IMG/VR virus record: IMGVR_UViG_3300032282_001282
Span: 22,284-86,283 of that record
Origin: a virus
Direction: 5' to 3' (one strand)
Length of the DNA: 64,000 nucleotides
Position 1 is the first letter of the stretch. Every line of letters begins with the position of its first letter. The notes below the pieces were generated by a model that was not told the origin of the DNA, ran no database searches, and saw only the letters and a list, made by a program, of their open reading frames with translations. Positions 32,511 through 40,958 of this stretch are shown piece after piece. A program made the position numbers and the translations under genes.

Positions 32511-33341
32511 TTATACATCAAAACTAAAACTTGGATCAAATTGTTCAGCACGATCTTCGTAGTACTTGTAACCACGTGGGTTGCAAAGAACACGAGTTGA
32601 ACCAAGCATATAATCAAACGTATCGTGAGTATGTCCGTGAGTCCACACTTTAATCTGTGGGTTATCCAGGATAAACTCGCTTAGGTCCGAACTGTAGCCA
32701 CCATTGGTTAAATGGTCACCTTGGTAACGTGGTTTGATACTGACCTTGCTAGGTGCATGGTGTGTTACTACCACAAACTTACGATCTACTTTACCTTCAA
32801 CAGTTTCGCGAATAAAGTTACGGGTTTTCCAATGATCTTCCTCAGTGCGTTCTGGAGTAAGACGGTGGTACACCGACTTAGCTTCGTTAAACATAGTTAC
32901 TTGACGATAGTCGTTCATGTAGTTTTGCAAATGAAAGCGAGTATGCGGATCACCCTTGTTCATATCAGTCCACAATGTTCCGCCAACAAAAGTAACATCT
33001 TCTAGATCGTAAGTTTCGTTTTCTAGTAGATGTATGTTGCTAGGCAACTGCTCTTTGATATGATTGTAGGTCTTTTGGTATTGGAAACCATAGTGTTCGT
33101 GGTTACCCATAACATAAATGACTTCTTTATACTTGCTACATTCTTCCTCAAGGAAGCGAAAGAAACGATCAGGTCGTTGATCGGTACGCTCGTGCTCAAG
33201 CAAGACCATGTCCCGATTGTACATTTCTTTTTTGATACGTTTTGCTTCGCACACATCACCAGACAAGATTAAGACATCGCCACCGGGCAATGTAAGGTCC
33301 GCAAATTCGAGATGCAAGTCCGACATTAAATTGATACGCAT
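32511..33341 (-). CDS. Calcineurin-like metallophosphoesterase
   Basis: 276 aa from ATG 33341. LMSDLHLEF (D-x-H), LILSGDVCEA (G-D), VMGNHEHYGF (G-N-H-E), VVTHHAPS and WTHGHTHDTF (G-H-x-H) form the complete five-motif dimetal site. Phage relatives act on nucleotides, cyclic nucleotides or phosphoproteins; the substrate is not predictable here. Confidence 0.9.
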   Translation of the reverse strand: MRINLMSDLHLEFADLTLPGGDVLILSGDVCEAKRIKKEMYNRDMVLLEHERTDQRPDRFFRFLEEECSKYKEVIYVMGNHEHYGFQYQKTYNHIKEQLPSNIHLLENETYDLEDVTFVGGTLWTDMNKGDPHTRFHLQNYMNDYRQVTMFNEAKSVYHRLTPERTEEDHWKTRNFIRETVEGKVDRKFVVVTHHAPSKVSIKPRYQGDHLTNGGYSSDLSEFILDNPQIKVWTHGHTHDTFDYMLGSTRVLCNPRGYKYYEDRAEQFDPSFSFDV

Positions 33342-33342
33342 T

Positions 33343-34020
33343 TTAGTCCCATAGATTTTGATAATATTTTCCAAACAACACGAAGCCGTTTTGGATACGC
33401 TTTTGTACTTTTTCGATGCCTTTCCAATCGTACTTTAAAGTATGATTAGGTCCGTCTTGCATCTGGAACATAGTGGCCTTACCGTTCTCATCCCACTCGC
33501 AGGCTACAGTTTTATAGTCTGCTACACCAGAACGATATGCTTCTTGCCAGTCATCGTTGAGCTTGTGTTCAAACGCAAAGATCATTTCGTCTAGTACCCA
33601 ATCCCAACGCTTAAAGTGATTAGCATCGGTGTCCCACTCGTTTTCCTTAGGAGGTGCTTCTGTGCTACGCAGGCCTAGCCCTTTAGGAACATCCTTGTCA
33701 TCAACGTGAGGTGCACCATGTTTGGTTTCCTTTAGCTGTTTTAGCATAGGTAGTGCAATTTGTCCTAGAGTATGATCCATTGACCAAGTATCGTAACGAT
33801 CAATTTTAACATAGTCAATCTTTGGGTGTACAAAGTCTAAAAACTTTTGCAACGCAGAGCAAATAGGATTTAAGCGATCAACCCACTTGGTATACGTGTG
33901 GTTAGGTTTGTCTTCGTGGTTATAAAAGACGTCATCATCTTTTTCCCAGAAGCAAACTTTCTTTAGAATAGTATATGGTGACAGCCAATGATCACGATAA
34001 TTCGAGAAATAGACTTTCAT
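33343..34020 (-). CDS. Conserved phage protein of unknown function
   Basis: 225 aa. Tryptophan- and aspartate-rich (VKIDRYDTWSMDHTLGQIAL, NHFKRWDWVLDEMIFAFEH); sequences like these are common in large aquatic phages, with no known function. One nt from the phosphoesterase start, and preceded by a TATAAT promoter. Confidence 0.65.
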   Translation of the reverse strand: MKVYFSNYRDHWLSPYTILKKVCFWEKDDDVFYNHEDKPNHTYTKWVDRLNPICSALQKFLDFVHPKIDYVKIDRYDTWSMDHTLGQIALPMLKQLKETKHGAPHVDDKDVPKGLGLRSTEAPPKENEWDTDANHFKRWDWVLDEMIFAFEHKLNDDWQEAYRSGVADYKTVACEWDENGKATMFQMQDGPNHTLKYDWKGIEKVQKRIQNGFVLFGKYYQNLWD

Positions 34021-34046
34021 TGAAATTCCTTAGTTGACAATATGTT

Positions 34047-34075
34047 ATTATATGATATTTTGAATTACTTGTCTA
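34047..34075 (-). promoter_or_regulatory. Sigma70-like promoter
   Basis: Minus strand TAGACA (34075-34070), 17-nt spacer, TATAAT (34052-34047), 27 nt before the start at 34020; overlaps the end of the upstream gene. Confidence 0.72.
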
Positions 34076-34444
34076 CGGTAATTCAACAAATCTTCTAGTT
34101 GTTAGCAACCATCCAATTTGTCCAAAATCAGTTTCGATTTCTTCGGTAACGTAACTTTCTTCAACAAAACCTGCAAAGTCTATGCCTTTGAATCCGGTAC
34201 CTGAGCAGTACCAATCTATGTAACTTTCGTCTTCTCGAATTTCAGAAACTAGATCTGCCGCATAACGCCAATTACAGTCCCACGTAATGTTTTTGAGTAT
34301 TCCCCAGACATCTTTGGGTACGTAAGAGTTGTTACACAATGCCGCATACAAATTTTGAGCGTAAATTTCACGCTTACGAACTTTTGTTGTTATCCAGTCC
34401 GTACCCCGTATATCTCGCTCTAAGTTAAAAACTTTGCGTGGCAT
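34073..34444 (-). CDS. Conserved phage protein, paralogue of 35739-36122
   Basis: 123 aa from ATG 34444. YAQNLYAALCNN, WGILKNITWDCNWRYAADLV and YIDWYCSGTG match YAQNVYASMCNI, WPVLKDDYWSCSWRSAGGIV and YMDWYCSGMG of the second copy. Two conserved Cys and many Trp; function unknown. Confidence 0.65.
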   Translation of the reverse strand: MPRKVFNLERDIRGTDWITTKVRKREIYAQNLYAALCNNSYVPKDVWGILKNITWDCNWRYAADLVSEIREDESYIDWYCSGTGFKGIDFAGFVEESYVTEEIETDFGQIGWLLTTRRFVELP

Positions 34445-34470
34445 AATACTATTTAAGCCATGCAAAACAA

Positions 34471-34493
34471 AAAAGGCGCACTAGGCGCCTTTT
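34471..34493. terminator. Strong symmetrical terminator hairpin
   Basis: AAAAGGCGC / GCGCCTTTT, 9-bp stem with a 5-nt loop, A-run before and T-run after, so it can work in both directions; it follows the winged-helix gene on the minus strand. Confidence 0.85.
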
Positions 34494-34511
34494 TGACAGT
34501 ATTTAAACTGA

Positions 34512-34805
34512 TTAGGCTACTAGGCCAGCTGCCATTGCTTTGTAAGCGATAGCAACCATTTTACGGCTAGCTTCACCATGGCGATACTCAGTTACTTTAA
34601 CGCCATTGCCAGCAGTACGTTGGTTGCCATAGATAGCATAACCACGGGCACGGATGTCGCTAATAGTAGCGGTTGGGTTCTTGATACCAAAACGCTTAGA
34701 AATTTGAGCTGGGCTCAAAGTTTCGCGATTGATTACCAATGCCTGGAACAATTTACCTTGCTTAGTTTTAAGATCAAACTTCTTTAGTTTTACAGAAATA
34801 GACAT
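34512..34805 (-). CDS. Winged-helix DNA-binding protein
   Basis: 97 aa. TKQGKLFQALVINRETLSPA, QISKRFGIKNPTATISDIRARGYAI form a compact helix-turn-helix with a beta wing, a domain common in marine and freshwater phages. Basic N-terminus. Likely a transcription regulator. Confidence 0.72.
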   Translation of the reverse strand: MSISVKLKKFDLKTKQGKLFQALVINRETLSPAQISKRFGIKNPTATISDIRARGYAIYGNQRTAGNGVKVTEYRHGEASRKMVAIAYKAMAAGLVA

Positions 34806-34889
34806 GATGTCTCCTTTTAAGTTAATACGCTGTCATCAACAGCATTTACGTATTATGCACGAATTTTTTGCATTGTGCAACAACTATTT

Positions 34890-35501
34890 TTACCGAACCT
34901 TAATACCTTTACCCAGAATTGTACCATAAATGGGTGCTTCGTGTGTAAACAATACTTCAAACCCGTGATTCAGTAAAAACGGAACTGCCGCACCCGACTT
35001 TCCTGTGTAGTGCCCAAAATAAGGATTGTACCAAGTATCATCGCATATGACAATACTTACAGGAGCCAAGGCCTTCAAGGCCAACTCGGCCTGCCGCAAA
35101 TGGGCACGTTGGCTATTAACATTATTCATTTCTAAACCCAGTTCAGAATAACGTTGTTTTTGTTCTTCAATGAAATCAATTTTTTTGTCTGGGTGCCAAT
35201 CCCAATCAAAATTGTCTAAGTACAATAGACTAATAAAACCAATGTGTGCAGGAAACTGCTGTAAGAAGTCTTCGCCTGTGCTGTTTACAACATCAACTGT
35301 GGGCAAGTCTAACAAGCGAATGATATCACAGTGATGTGGGTCAACATCGACTGTAGTCAAAAACCTTCCACGCATTTCGCCCCATTTGGCCAGCACTTGT
35401 GTACTGCCGTCATCACCTGACCGTCCTGTGCCAATCTCTACCCAGACGCCTTTGGTTAATTGATCTAGGTATTGTTCTGCGTGTTTAAATACCTGGCCCA
35501 T
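34890..35501 (-). CDS. Class I SAM-dependent methyltransferase-like protein
   Basis: 203 aa. WVEIGTGRSGDDGS (motif I), FLTTVDVDP (motif II), ISLLYLDNFDWD (motif IV region) and SIVICDDTW fit a Rossmann methyltransferase of the type that acts on small molecules or sugars. Overlaps the next gene by one base. Confidence 0.65.
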   Translation of the reverse strand: MGQVFKHAEQYLDQLTKGVWVEIGTGRSGDDGSTQVLAKWGEMRGRFLTTVDVDPHHCDIIRLLDLPTVDVVNSTGEDFLQQFPAHIGFISLLYLDNFDWDWHPDKKIDFIEEQKQRYSELGLEMNNVNSQRAHLRQAELALKALAPVSIVICDDTWYNPYFGHYTGKSGAAVPFLLNHGFEVLFTHEAPIYGTILGKGIKVR

Positions 35502-35734
35502 TACTTTTTAAGTTCTTCTAGTACCAGTCGTTTGCTACGTTCAACATCTTCGTCGGCCATTGCTTTAATAAAGCGGCCGCCAAAAATATTAACTAGATCT
35601 AATACAGCTTCTTTGCCTTGATCAGTTAAATGACAATAATCATGACCCACATTTGAATGATAAAAATACTTTGAATCTTGTAGTAACTCTTTGATACTGC
35701 CAACCATCATTTTTTCAACATCGTTTGATCGCAT
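35501..35734 (-). CDS. Small phage protein, possible winged helix
   Basis: 77 aa from ATG 35734 (MRSNDVEKMM), starting 2 nt after the upstream stop. YFYHSNVGHDYCHLTDQGKEA resembles a short winged-helix recognition region. Unknown. Confidence 0.5.
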   Translation of the reverse strand: MRSNDVEKMMVGSIKELLQDSKYFYHSNVGHDYCHLTDQGKEAVLDLVNIFGGRFIKAMADEDVERSKRLVLEELKK

Positions 35735-35738
35735 ACGT

Positions 35739-36122
35739 TTAATCCTCATCCTTAGGCCACTCACTTGGATGCCAACCCAGAGTTGCAAAATCTTTAAGTA
35801 TTTCATCTGTTACAGTTCCTTCGCCCACATAGCCCTTGGTGCCACTTTCATCACCATTGCCTAATCCACTGCCCATTCCCGAGCAGTACCAATCCATGTA
35901 GTCTCCTCCACGGCCCTGAAATTGTGCCACAATACCACCAGCACTACGCCAACTACATGACCAGTAGTCATCTTTAAGTACTGGCCACACTTCAGCTTTT
36001 TGCCAGCGTATGTTGCACATGGACGCATATACGTTCTGTGCGTAGGTTTCGCTGGATCTTATTTTATCTAAAAACCATTGACAGTTACTTAGATCTTTAA
36101 ATAAATCTTGTTGCTCTTGCAT
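35739..36122 (-). CDS. Conserved phage protein, paralogue of 34073-34444
   Basis: 127 aa. Shares YAQN[LV]YA and W-C-x-W-R and DWYCSG blocks with the paralogue but has an extra Gly-rich insert (GSGLGNGDESGTKG). Function unknown. One base overlaps the AbrB-like gene. Confidence 0.65.
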   Translation of the reverse strand: MQEQQDLFKDLSNCQWFLDKIRSSETYAQNVYASMCNIRWQKAEVWPVLKDDYWSCSWRSAGGIVAQFQGRGGDYMDWYCSGMGSGLGNGDESGTKGYVGEGTVTDEILKDFATLGWHPSEWPKDED

Positions 36123-36295
36123 TAATCAATTACTTTACTAACTACAATACGACCTTGTTCTACTTGCCAAAGCAGAGTATCGCCTTCACGCCAACCAGCA
36201 TGAATTAAAACATCGTCCGGCAATGGCAAAATTAGATCTCCAGTTTCGGGATCTTCTTCGACTGTAACAGTCCATGCTCGTTCATTATTTTCCAT
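36122..36295 (-). CDS. AbrB/MazE-like swapped-hairpin protein
   Basis: 57 aa from ATG 36295. WTVTVEEDPETGDLILPLPD then VLIHAGWREGDTLLWQVEQG and IVVSK follow the AbrB/SpoVT DNA-binding hairpin: a beta-strand, LPDDVL, G-W-x-x-G-D-x-L. Likely a small DNA-binding regulator; no toxin partner is next to it. Overlaps genes at both ends. Confidence 0.68.
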   Translation of the reverse strand: MENNERAWTVTVEEDPETGDLILPLPDDVLIHAGWREGDTLLWQVEQGRIVVSKVID

Positions 36296-36590
36296 CAATA
36301 ACCTTTATCTCTAGTACATTGGCGACTCGAAAGCTACGCCATTCGTTTTTATCCAGGCAAAACACACTTAAAGTTTCGGGCTTGTATAAACGAGTTTGGT
36401 GAAACTCGTTGGCATCACGCTGTGGCATTGCCGCTTCACGTAGAGTGCAGGGCATAGTGCGTACAGTACCATCTACTTTAGTAAATGTTACTTCGCAGTC
36501 GTGTTCGTGTAGCAAATGACGCAGTTCTCTATTTCTAGAATCTAGATCTAAAAAATCAGCAGGCTCGTTGTATCTGATACCGTATGTCAT
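36285..36590 (-). CDS. Small phage protein (SH3-like beta pattern)
   Basis: 101 aa. HDCEVTFTKVDGTVRTMPCTLREAAMP is typical of short phage proteins with a 'KxDGTxRxMxCTL' beta-hairpin, often found near replication genes. Function unknown; overlaps neighbours. Confidence 0.62.
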   Translation of the reverse strand: MTYGIRYNEPADFLDLDSRNRELRHLLHEHDCEVTFTKVDGTVRTMPCTLREAAMPQRDANEFHQTRLYKPETLSVFCLDKNEWRSFRVANVLEIKVIDGK

Positions 36591-36754
36591 TATTCTTCCT
36601 TGCCGCGACTACGACTTCCTTTAACACGGGCCGCAAGTTCTTCAACTCTAACATGGTCCTTGATAAACTGACGTCGATGTTGCGGGTTCATAATTGTTGC
36701 CGCAATACGTTTAACTGATTTTGAAATTTTTACAGCACGTGGATCATACGACAT
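36590..36754 (-). CDS. Small basic protein
   Basis: 54 aa from ATG 36754. SYDPRAVKISKSVKRIAATI then a helical, basic end (RRQFIKDHVRVEELAARVKG). No function known; overlaps the next gene by 11 nt. Confidence 0.5.
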   Translation of the reverse strand: MSYDPRAVKISKSVKRIAATIMNPQHRRQFIKDHVRVEELAARVKGSRSRGKEE

Positions 36755-36992
36755 TGCGAATCCTTTCTTCATCTTTTGAGTGCATTCTACCCGGCTCTCT
36801 ATTAGTATAAAACTTTTCATCAGGAATTGCAACCACCATAATTTGATCCATTGTATTGCAATATGGGTCAAGTGGATTAGCATACTTAATAATAGCACAC
36901 TTAGTTTCTTCACCTTCTTCAAATCGTTCTAGCTTAGCCAATAGGGTAAGTAGGTTACGCTTTGACAGATAAATTCTTTCTTCAGGGTACAT
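36744..36992 (-). CDS. Small phage protein, unknown
   Basis: 82 aa. YLSKRNLLTLLAKLERFEEG and CAIIKYANPLD are typical of a widespread small phage protein; function unknown. Confidence 0.6.
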   Translation of the reverse strand: MYPEERIYLSKRNLLTLLAKLERFEEGEETKCAIIKYANPLDPYCNTMDQIMVVAIPDEKFYTNREPGRMHSKDEERIRNVV

Positions 36993-37000
36993 AATAGTCC

Positions 37001-37081
37001 TTAAATTACTGGTACATTACTGCTGGTTAAATGTATAAACAACAATACCGTTATTGCAACACAAAAAACACAGTCAATCAT
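37001..37081 (-). CDS. Tiny single-pass membrane protein
   Basis: 26 aa (MIDCVFCVAITVLLFIHL...), ATGA overlap with the tiny gene upstream. Hydrophobic from residues 4 to 18. Very short, so the call rests on the tight coupling of three consecutive starts and stops. Confidence 0.4.
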   Translation of the reverse strand: MIDCVFCVAITVLLFIHLTSSNVPVI

Positions 37082-37182
37082 ACAACGAGTCCAATCAATA
37101 GGCCGAGGCCAAATGACATAATACATACCCACATTAGTGCAAGTGGGTACCAAATATGATGCTCTAAGATTTTTTTAATCAA
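37078..37182 (-). CDS. Tiny single-pass membrane protein
   Basis: 34 aa from TTG 37182 overlapping the ligase stop; the membrane segment is YPLALMWVCIMSFGLGLLIG. Coupled on both sides. Function unknown. Confidence 0.42.
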   Translation of the reverse strand: MIKKILEHHIWYPLALMWVCIMSFGLGLLIGLVV

Positions 37183-38489
37183 ATCTTTTCGCCTGCTTCA
37201 AATCCACGGAAGCCTTTAAAGCGGGGGAACCTTAGACTGTACGATCCGTCTTGGTTTTGTGTAACAGCGTCTGCACGTACTTCGACAATATTACCAACAA
37301 GGTTATCCCGACTGGCCCAATAAGTAATGCGATTATCATCTGTAAGTCCGCTTCCGACATTGGTGCGAATAAGTTTACCATCATCCATTCCTTCGACAAT
37401 TAATGCACCCAGTCGGCCTACGTTCTTACCTGTACCTTCTTCAGTGCCTACTACAGTTAGTGAAACTTCAATAAAGGGTTTAAGTTTAAGCCATGCCACG
37501 CTACGCTTACATTCGTAAATAGCATCAGGATCTTTGATCATAATACCTTCGTAGCCACCGGCAACTGCCTGTGCGTTAATCATTTTAAATCGTTCTTGGC
37601 CTTTAATAGTGTCAAGGTCAACAAGTTCTTGTCCCAGCACACTGACGTTGGGCATAAACTCTTTAAGGGGGTCATACCAAATCTTTAGTGCATTACTACG
37701 TTCACGCTGGCTAACATGACCAATGCCTTCTTTAAACTCACGCAAAGTAATGATATCAAACAAATTAAGTACAGCATCATTGGCATTGACATCACTCTTA
37801 CGATGCACCTGACGCATAAGGTCTTGGAAACTGCTAGACATTACTTCGCCGTCAAATACCATTGGCTCTTGCAAGTATTTGGCATGACGTGCAAACTGAT
37901 CTTTGATGTGCGGAAAGTTTACCAGTTCCTTACCATTTCGACTATACTGATCAACATGGCCACTAGGAAAAACGATAGTGATAACCCGTACCCCATCAAG
38001 TTTAACTTCCACCAATCTGGATCCTTGTACTTTACTTTCATGATTTGCACTATCATGTGCAAGCTGGCAACTAAAGACAGGAATAACAAAATTTGCATTG
38101 ATTTTCTCCACCATCTTGTTAATGGTTTTTTCACTTACACCACAACGTAGGTCTTTAATAAGAATAAGTCTGTACCACTTATTCCATTCGTCCTCACGAG
38201 CATTTAGACGCAAAAAGTTTACAGCAGTACGAGCCGCATCGCCGGTAAGTTCACGCTTGCTCAATTGTTCAGCAATACGCCAAAAGTTATCGGGACTAAT
38301 ACCTTTACCGTTGCCGGACTTTTCTTCTACTTGTTTAATACCAAAAGTAATCATAGAGTCCAATGCGGCACGGGCACCGCGGAAGAACTCAACATTGTTG
38401 GCTTGAGCTTCACGCTCAACAACAGATTCTTTGAACAAGCGACTGTTATCGCTTTCAAGTTCTTGTACAACTTCCCAGGGTTTCAGCAT
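37179..38489 (-). CDS. ATP-dependent DNA ligase, T4 gp30-like
   Basis: 436 aa. VEVKLDGVRV contains the adenylated lysine (K163, motif I KxDG), MVFDGEVMS is motif III, YEGIMIKDPDAIYE is motif IV and WLKLKPF is motif V. The N-terminal 130 residues match the helical domain of T4-type ligases and the C-terminal 100 residues the OB domain. Slightly shorter than T4 gp30. It seals nicks during replication. A conserved-spacer promoter lies 26 nt upstream. Confidence 0.93.
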   Translation of the reverse strand: MLKPWEVVQELESDNSRLFKESVVEREAQANNVEFFRGARAALDSMITFGIKQVEEKSGNGKGISPDNFWRIAEQLSKRELTGDAARTAVNFLRLNAREDEWNKWYRLILIKDLRCGVSEKTINKMVEKINANFVIPVFSCQLAHDSANHESKVQGSRLVEVKLDGVRVITIVFPSGHVDQYSRNGKELVNFPHIKDQFARHAKYLQEPMVFDGEVMSSSFQDLMRQVHRKSDVNANDAVLNLFDIITLREFKEGIGHVSQRERSNALKIWYDPLKEFMPNVSVLGQELVDLDTIKGQERFKMINAQAVAGGYEGIMIKDPDAIYECKRSVAWLKLKPFIEVSLTVVGTEEGTGKNVGRLGALIVEGMDDGKLIRTNVGSGLTDDNRITYWASRDNLVGNIVEVRADAVTQNQDGSYSLRFPRFKGFRGFEAGEKI

Positions 38490-38514
38490 TGGAGCTCCTA
38501 ATTAATATACAGTT

Positions 38515-38543
38515 ATTATAGCATTATGAACAATACGGGTCAA
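38515..38543 (-). promoter_or_regulatory. Sigma70-like promoter of the ligase gene
   Basis: Minus strand TTGACC (38543-38538), 17-nt spacer, TATAAT (38520-38515). Confidence 0.83.
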
Positions 38544-38821
38544 GCAGATAGCATGGCCCACATTGTGGTTTGTTCCAAATCTTTTTCAAACTCTGGATAG
38601 ACTTGGTCCAAATTATTTTTGTCTACTTTACGATATCCTTTATCGGATTTTTTATAAATCAACTTATCAAGGTCTCGTGAAGTTCCGGTGAATGCTTTGG
38701 TTTGCAATTTCTTACCACGTCTACCCCAAACGGTAGTGTAGTTATTCTTACCTAGTTCAAGTACAATCCACACTTTGTCGTGGTTGTCTTCTTTGCACCA
38801 ACCAATCCAACGATAGTCCAT
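38540..38821 (-). CDS. WGR-domain-like protein
   Basis: 93 aa. YTTVWGRRGKKLQTKAF is the WGR signature and the domain continues to KSDKGYRKV. WGR domains bind nucleic acid ends or act in PARP-type proteins. Overlaps the gene at 38821 by one base. Confidence 0.72.
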   Translation of the reverse strand: MDYRWIGWCKEDNHDKVWIVLELGKNNYTTVWGRRGKKLQTKAFTGTSRDLDKLIYKKSDKGYRKVDKNNLDQVYPEFEKDLEQTTMWAMLSA

Positions 38822-39366
38822 TATTTCTCCTCAGGGGGATTGTGCGGTGTAAGTCCAGTTTCTTCTACACCTTCTTTGTACCATGTAGTAACTTCGTCTT
38901 CGTTTTCAGCTTCCCATTCAGCCATTGACTCACTGATGCAGTATGCGTCATCTAATTCTTGCGGTAATTGTTGTACTACATCACTAGAGCTCATGCTGGA
39001 TAAGTCGTAATAGTCGTCGCTTCCGTTTTCCCACACGCCAGCAAATGCCGAACCAGACTCATAATATGTTGCATAAACTGTAAAGCCTAAGTCAATAAAT
39101 TTCTCATAGGCCGCAATGGGCGGCGACCATGCAGAGTCAAAGTAAAAAACAATTTCGTTATCGTCCCAAGTTTGGATACCGTTACCATCGCCCACGTCCC
39201 ACTTAGTGCCCCAATTGGCCACAGACCAGTCATAGTCCCATTCACCAGTTGGGTTGGGGATAAACTCGTTTAAGAACTTACCTTCGGCAAATGCCGCTTT
39301 AGCACGAACAATCATTGCAGGATCGTCGTGTGTAAGAGTTAGCGTATTACCGCACCAATTAGGCAT
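38821..39366 (-). CDS. Api92-like / DUF1281-type phage protein
   Basis: 181 aa. MPNWCGNTLTL start and WGTKWDVGD, YFDSAWSPP strings match the Api92-like ferredoxin-fold family common in phages. The C-terminal 50 residues are very acidic. Function unknown. Confidence 0.72.
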   Translation of the reverse strand: MPNWCGNTLTLTHDDPAMIVRAKAAFAEGKFLNEFIPNPTGEWDYDWSVANWGTKWDVGDGNGIQTWDDNEIVFYFDSAWSPPIAAYEKFIDLGFTVYATYYESGSAFAGVWENGSDDYYDLSSMSSSDVVQQLPQELDDAYCISESMAEWEAENEDEVTTWYKEGVEETGLTPHNPPEEK

Positions 39367-39803
39367 TATGCAGTCTCCTGTGTTGACTTAATTACAGCTT
39401 CGTGCAAAGGCGTAAACTCTTTACGATATGCACTCACATACCAAACACCTGAATCCATAATGTAGTAGAATTCGGCGCCCGAGCCATCGTAATAGTCCAT
39501 CCATTCCGCTTCGCTACCAAAGCTCTTAAACTCAGTACCTTCTTCGCCGCGGTCACGGCCGTAAAATGTAGTCCAGGTGGCTTCTTCACTGCCCTCTACA
39601 GCACGTAGATCGAATGAATGTTGCAGACCAATTTCTTCACGAAGGCTACTGATGTCACCTAGTGCTACCAGGTTGTTGGCCTTGGCGCTGTTATAGTGCT
39701 CAAGCAAGATAGCACCGTTATGTTCAATATAACCATCCCAATGGCAATAAACTGCCTTAATGCGATCACCGTGTTTTACAGCAATAGTTGAACGAGTACC
39801 CAT
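39366..39803 (-). CDS. Conserved phage protein of unknown function
   Basis: 145 aa. GTRSTIAVKHGDRIKAVYCHWDGYIEHNG is a block seen in many phages (MGTRSxIA ... HWDGY). No catalytic assignment. Overlaps neighbours by one base. Confidence 0.68.
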   Translation of the reverse strand: MGTRSTIAVKHGDRIKAVYCHWDGYIEHNGAILLEHYNSAKANNLVALGDISSLREEIGLQHSFDLRAVEGSEEATWTTFYGRDRGEEGTEFKSFGSEAEWMDYYDGSGAEFYYIMDSGVWYVSAYRKEFTPLHEAVIKSTQETA

Positions 39804-40147
39804 TATGCAATCTCCTTAACATGTTTACAATCGCCACGGAATGTATATCCGGGACAGCTACATTTTAGCATATTGTCGATTTTTTCAACAACATACACAT
39901 CACCTTTAGAACCAGTAAATTCCCACTTTTCAGTTTTTACATCGTCTAAACTTACTTCACCTAACTCACGCACTTCACGAAATGTTCTACGACGTGCATC
40001 AAACGTGTACGGCTTCTTGAATACTGTTACTTCTTCTGTACCTGCCTTAAGGTAACCGTACATCTTACTTTTATCTGTGGTTAGTAGATAAATGTGATTG
40101 GGCGTAGGGCTTGCCCAATCTGCGGTTGTTTCTTTGTAGAACTTCAT
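39803..40147 (-). CDS. Protein with C-terminal SWIM-type zinc finger
   Basis: 114 aa. LKCSCPGYTFRGDCKHVKEI is C-x-C-x(n)-C-x-H, the SWIM motif, at the very C-terminus. SWIM modules bind DNA or protein. The N-terminal part (FYKETTADWASPTPNHIYLL) is a phage-typical domain of unknown role. Confidence 0.7.
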   Translation of the reverse strand: MKFYKETTADWASPTPNHIYLLTTDKSKMYGYLKAGTEEVTVFKKPYTFDARRRTFREVRELGEVSLDDVKTEKWEFTGSKGDVYVVEKIDNMLKCSCPGYTFRGDCKHVKEIA

Positions 40148-40491
40148 TAGTCTAAACGGCTACCAGCGTATGCACGGAAACCATATTTCTCAAAAACCTT
40201 TGCCGCGGCACGAGCACCTTCTTCTTTGGTGTCAATGTTTTGGCAATGCAAATCGCTAGGGTTCCAAATACTGAAGGCCTTGTTATAGTTCTGCTCCAAA
40301 CCTGCGGCCTTGAGCGTCTTGCCCAATTTGGTATTACCTTTGACGCCAAAAATTTCAACCCAGGCAAAGCCACAAGCAAACTGATCTTGACCGCCCAAAC
40401 GTTCTTGGAAAAACTTTTCAGCGGCTTCGCGAGCGGCTTGTTTAGCTTCGGCTACAATAGCAACAACTTGATCTTTAGTGTAATCCATCAC
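40147..40491 (-). CDS. Conserved phage protein of unknown function
   Basis: 114 aa. FACGFAWVEIFGVKGNTKLG and NPSDLHCQNIDTKEEGARAA are well-conserved-looking blocks. First gene after the promoter at 40518. Confidence 0.65.
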   Translation of the reverse strand: MMDYTKDQVVAIVAEAKQAAREAAEKFFQERLGGQDQFACGFAWVEIFGVKGNTKLGKTLKAAGLEQNYNKAFSIWNPSDLHCQNIDTKEEGARAAAKVFEKYGFRAYAGSRLD

Positions 40492-40517
40492 AGGCTCCTT
40501 TTAATTACGATACACAT

Positions 40518-40546
40518 AGTATAACATTTTGGGAATTTCGGGTCTA
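40518..40546 (-). promoter_or_regulatory. Sigma70-like promoter with conserved spacer
   Basis: Minus strand TAGACC (40546-40541), 17-nt spacer with ATTCCCAAAATG, TATACT (40523-40518), then SD AAAGGAG. Confidence 0.8.
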
Positions 40547-40554
40547 CCGAAATC

Positions 40555-40833
40555 TTACATGGACCAATATGTTTCACTTGCAGGACTGCAACAATTTGGG
40601 GTATTAACATCTTCCTCAAATGTCTTGCCCGTCATTAGGTTAGTACGGGTAACCATACGGGGTTTATAACTGTCACGAGTAATAATTTGAAGTTGGTTAG
40701 CACTCCAACCTGCTTTATTAATCAAACGGGTTACTGTAGCCTTTGCGGCACCCCAAGTCTTGTATGCACGAGTCTTGTTTGGGCCGTCTGTAACAATAAG
40801 ACCAGTACCCTTAGAAACAATGTAAAAACTCAT
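40555..40833 (-). CDS. Small phage protein, unknown
   Basis: 92 aa from ATG 40833, chosen for the AAAAAGGAG just upstream rather than the far start at 40956. FYIVSKGTGLIVTDGPNKTR and YKTWGAAKATVTRL; three close Cys near the end (NCCSP). Function unknown. Confidence 0.6.
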   Translation of the reverse strand: MSFYIVSKGTGLIVTDGPNKTRAYKTWGAAKATVTRLINKAGWSANQLQIITRDSYKPRMVTRTNLMTGKTFEEDVNTPNCCSPASETYWSM

Positions 40834-40863
40834 TTTCAGCTCCTTTTTACTTACTATACCCAT

Positions 40864-40892
40864 ATTATAGCATTTTGGGAATTTAGGGTAAA
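40864..40892 (-). promoter_or_regulatory. Sigma70-like promoter with conserved spacer
   Basis: Minus strand TTTACC (40892-40887), 17-nt spacer, TATAAT (40869-40864). Confidence 0.78.
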
Positions 40893-40908
40893 CCAAAATT
40901 TTAGGTAT

Positions 40909-40933
40909 AAAAAAGCCCCTTTTACGGGGCTTT
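40909..40933 (-). terminator. Intrinsic terminator after the Bug gene
   Basis: Minus strand AAAGCCCC / GGGGCTTT 8-bp stem with a TTTTTT tail; 26 nt after the stop of the Bug-type gene. Confidence 0.87.
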
Positions 40934-40958
40934 AAAGTGTGGGTTTTTCGCAACAATA

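Noticed and set aside
37716-38150. 144-codon plus-strand frame inside the ligase gene
   Set aside because: It is antisense to the conserved ligase core and has no SD or homology-like motifs.
40834-40956. N-terminal extension of the gene at 40555-40833
   Set aside because: The extra 41 residues run through the promoter at 40864-40892 and the terminator stem; the ATG at 40833 has a strong SD.
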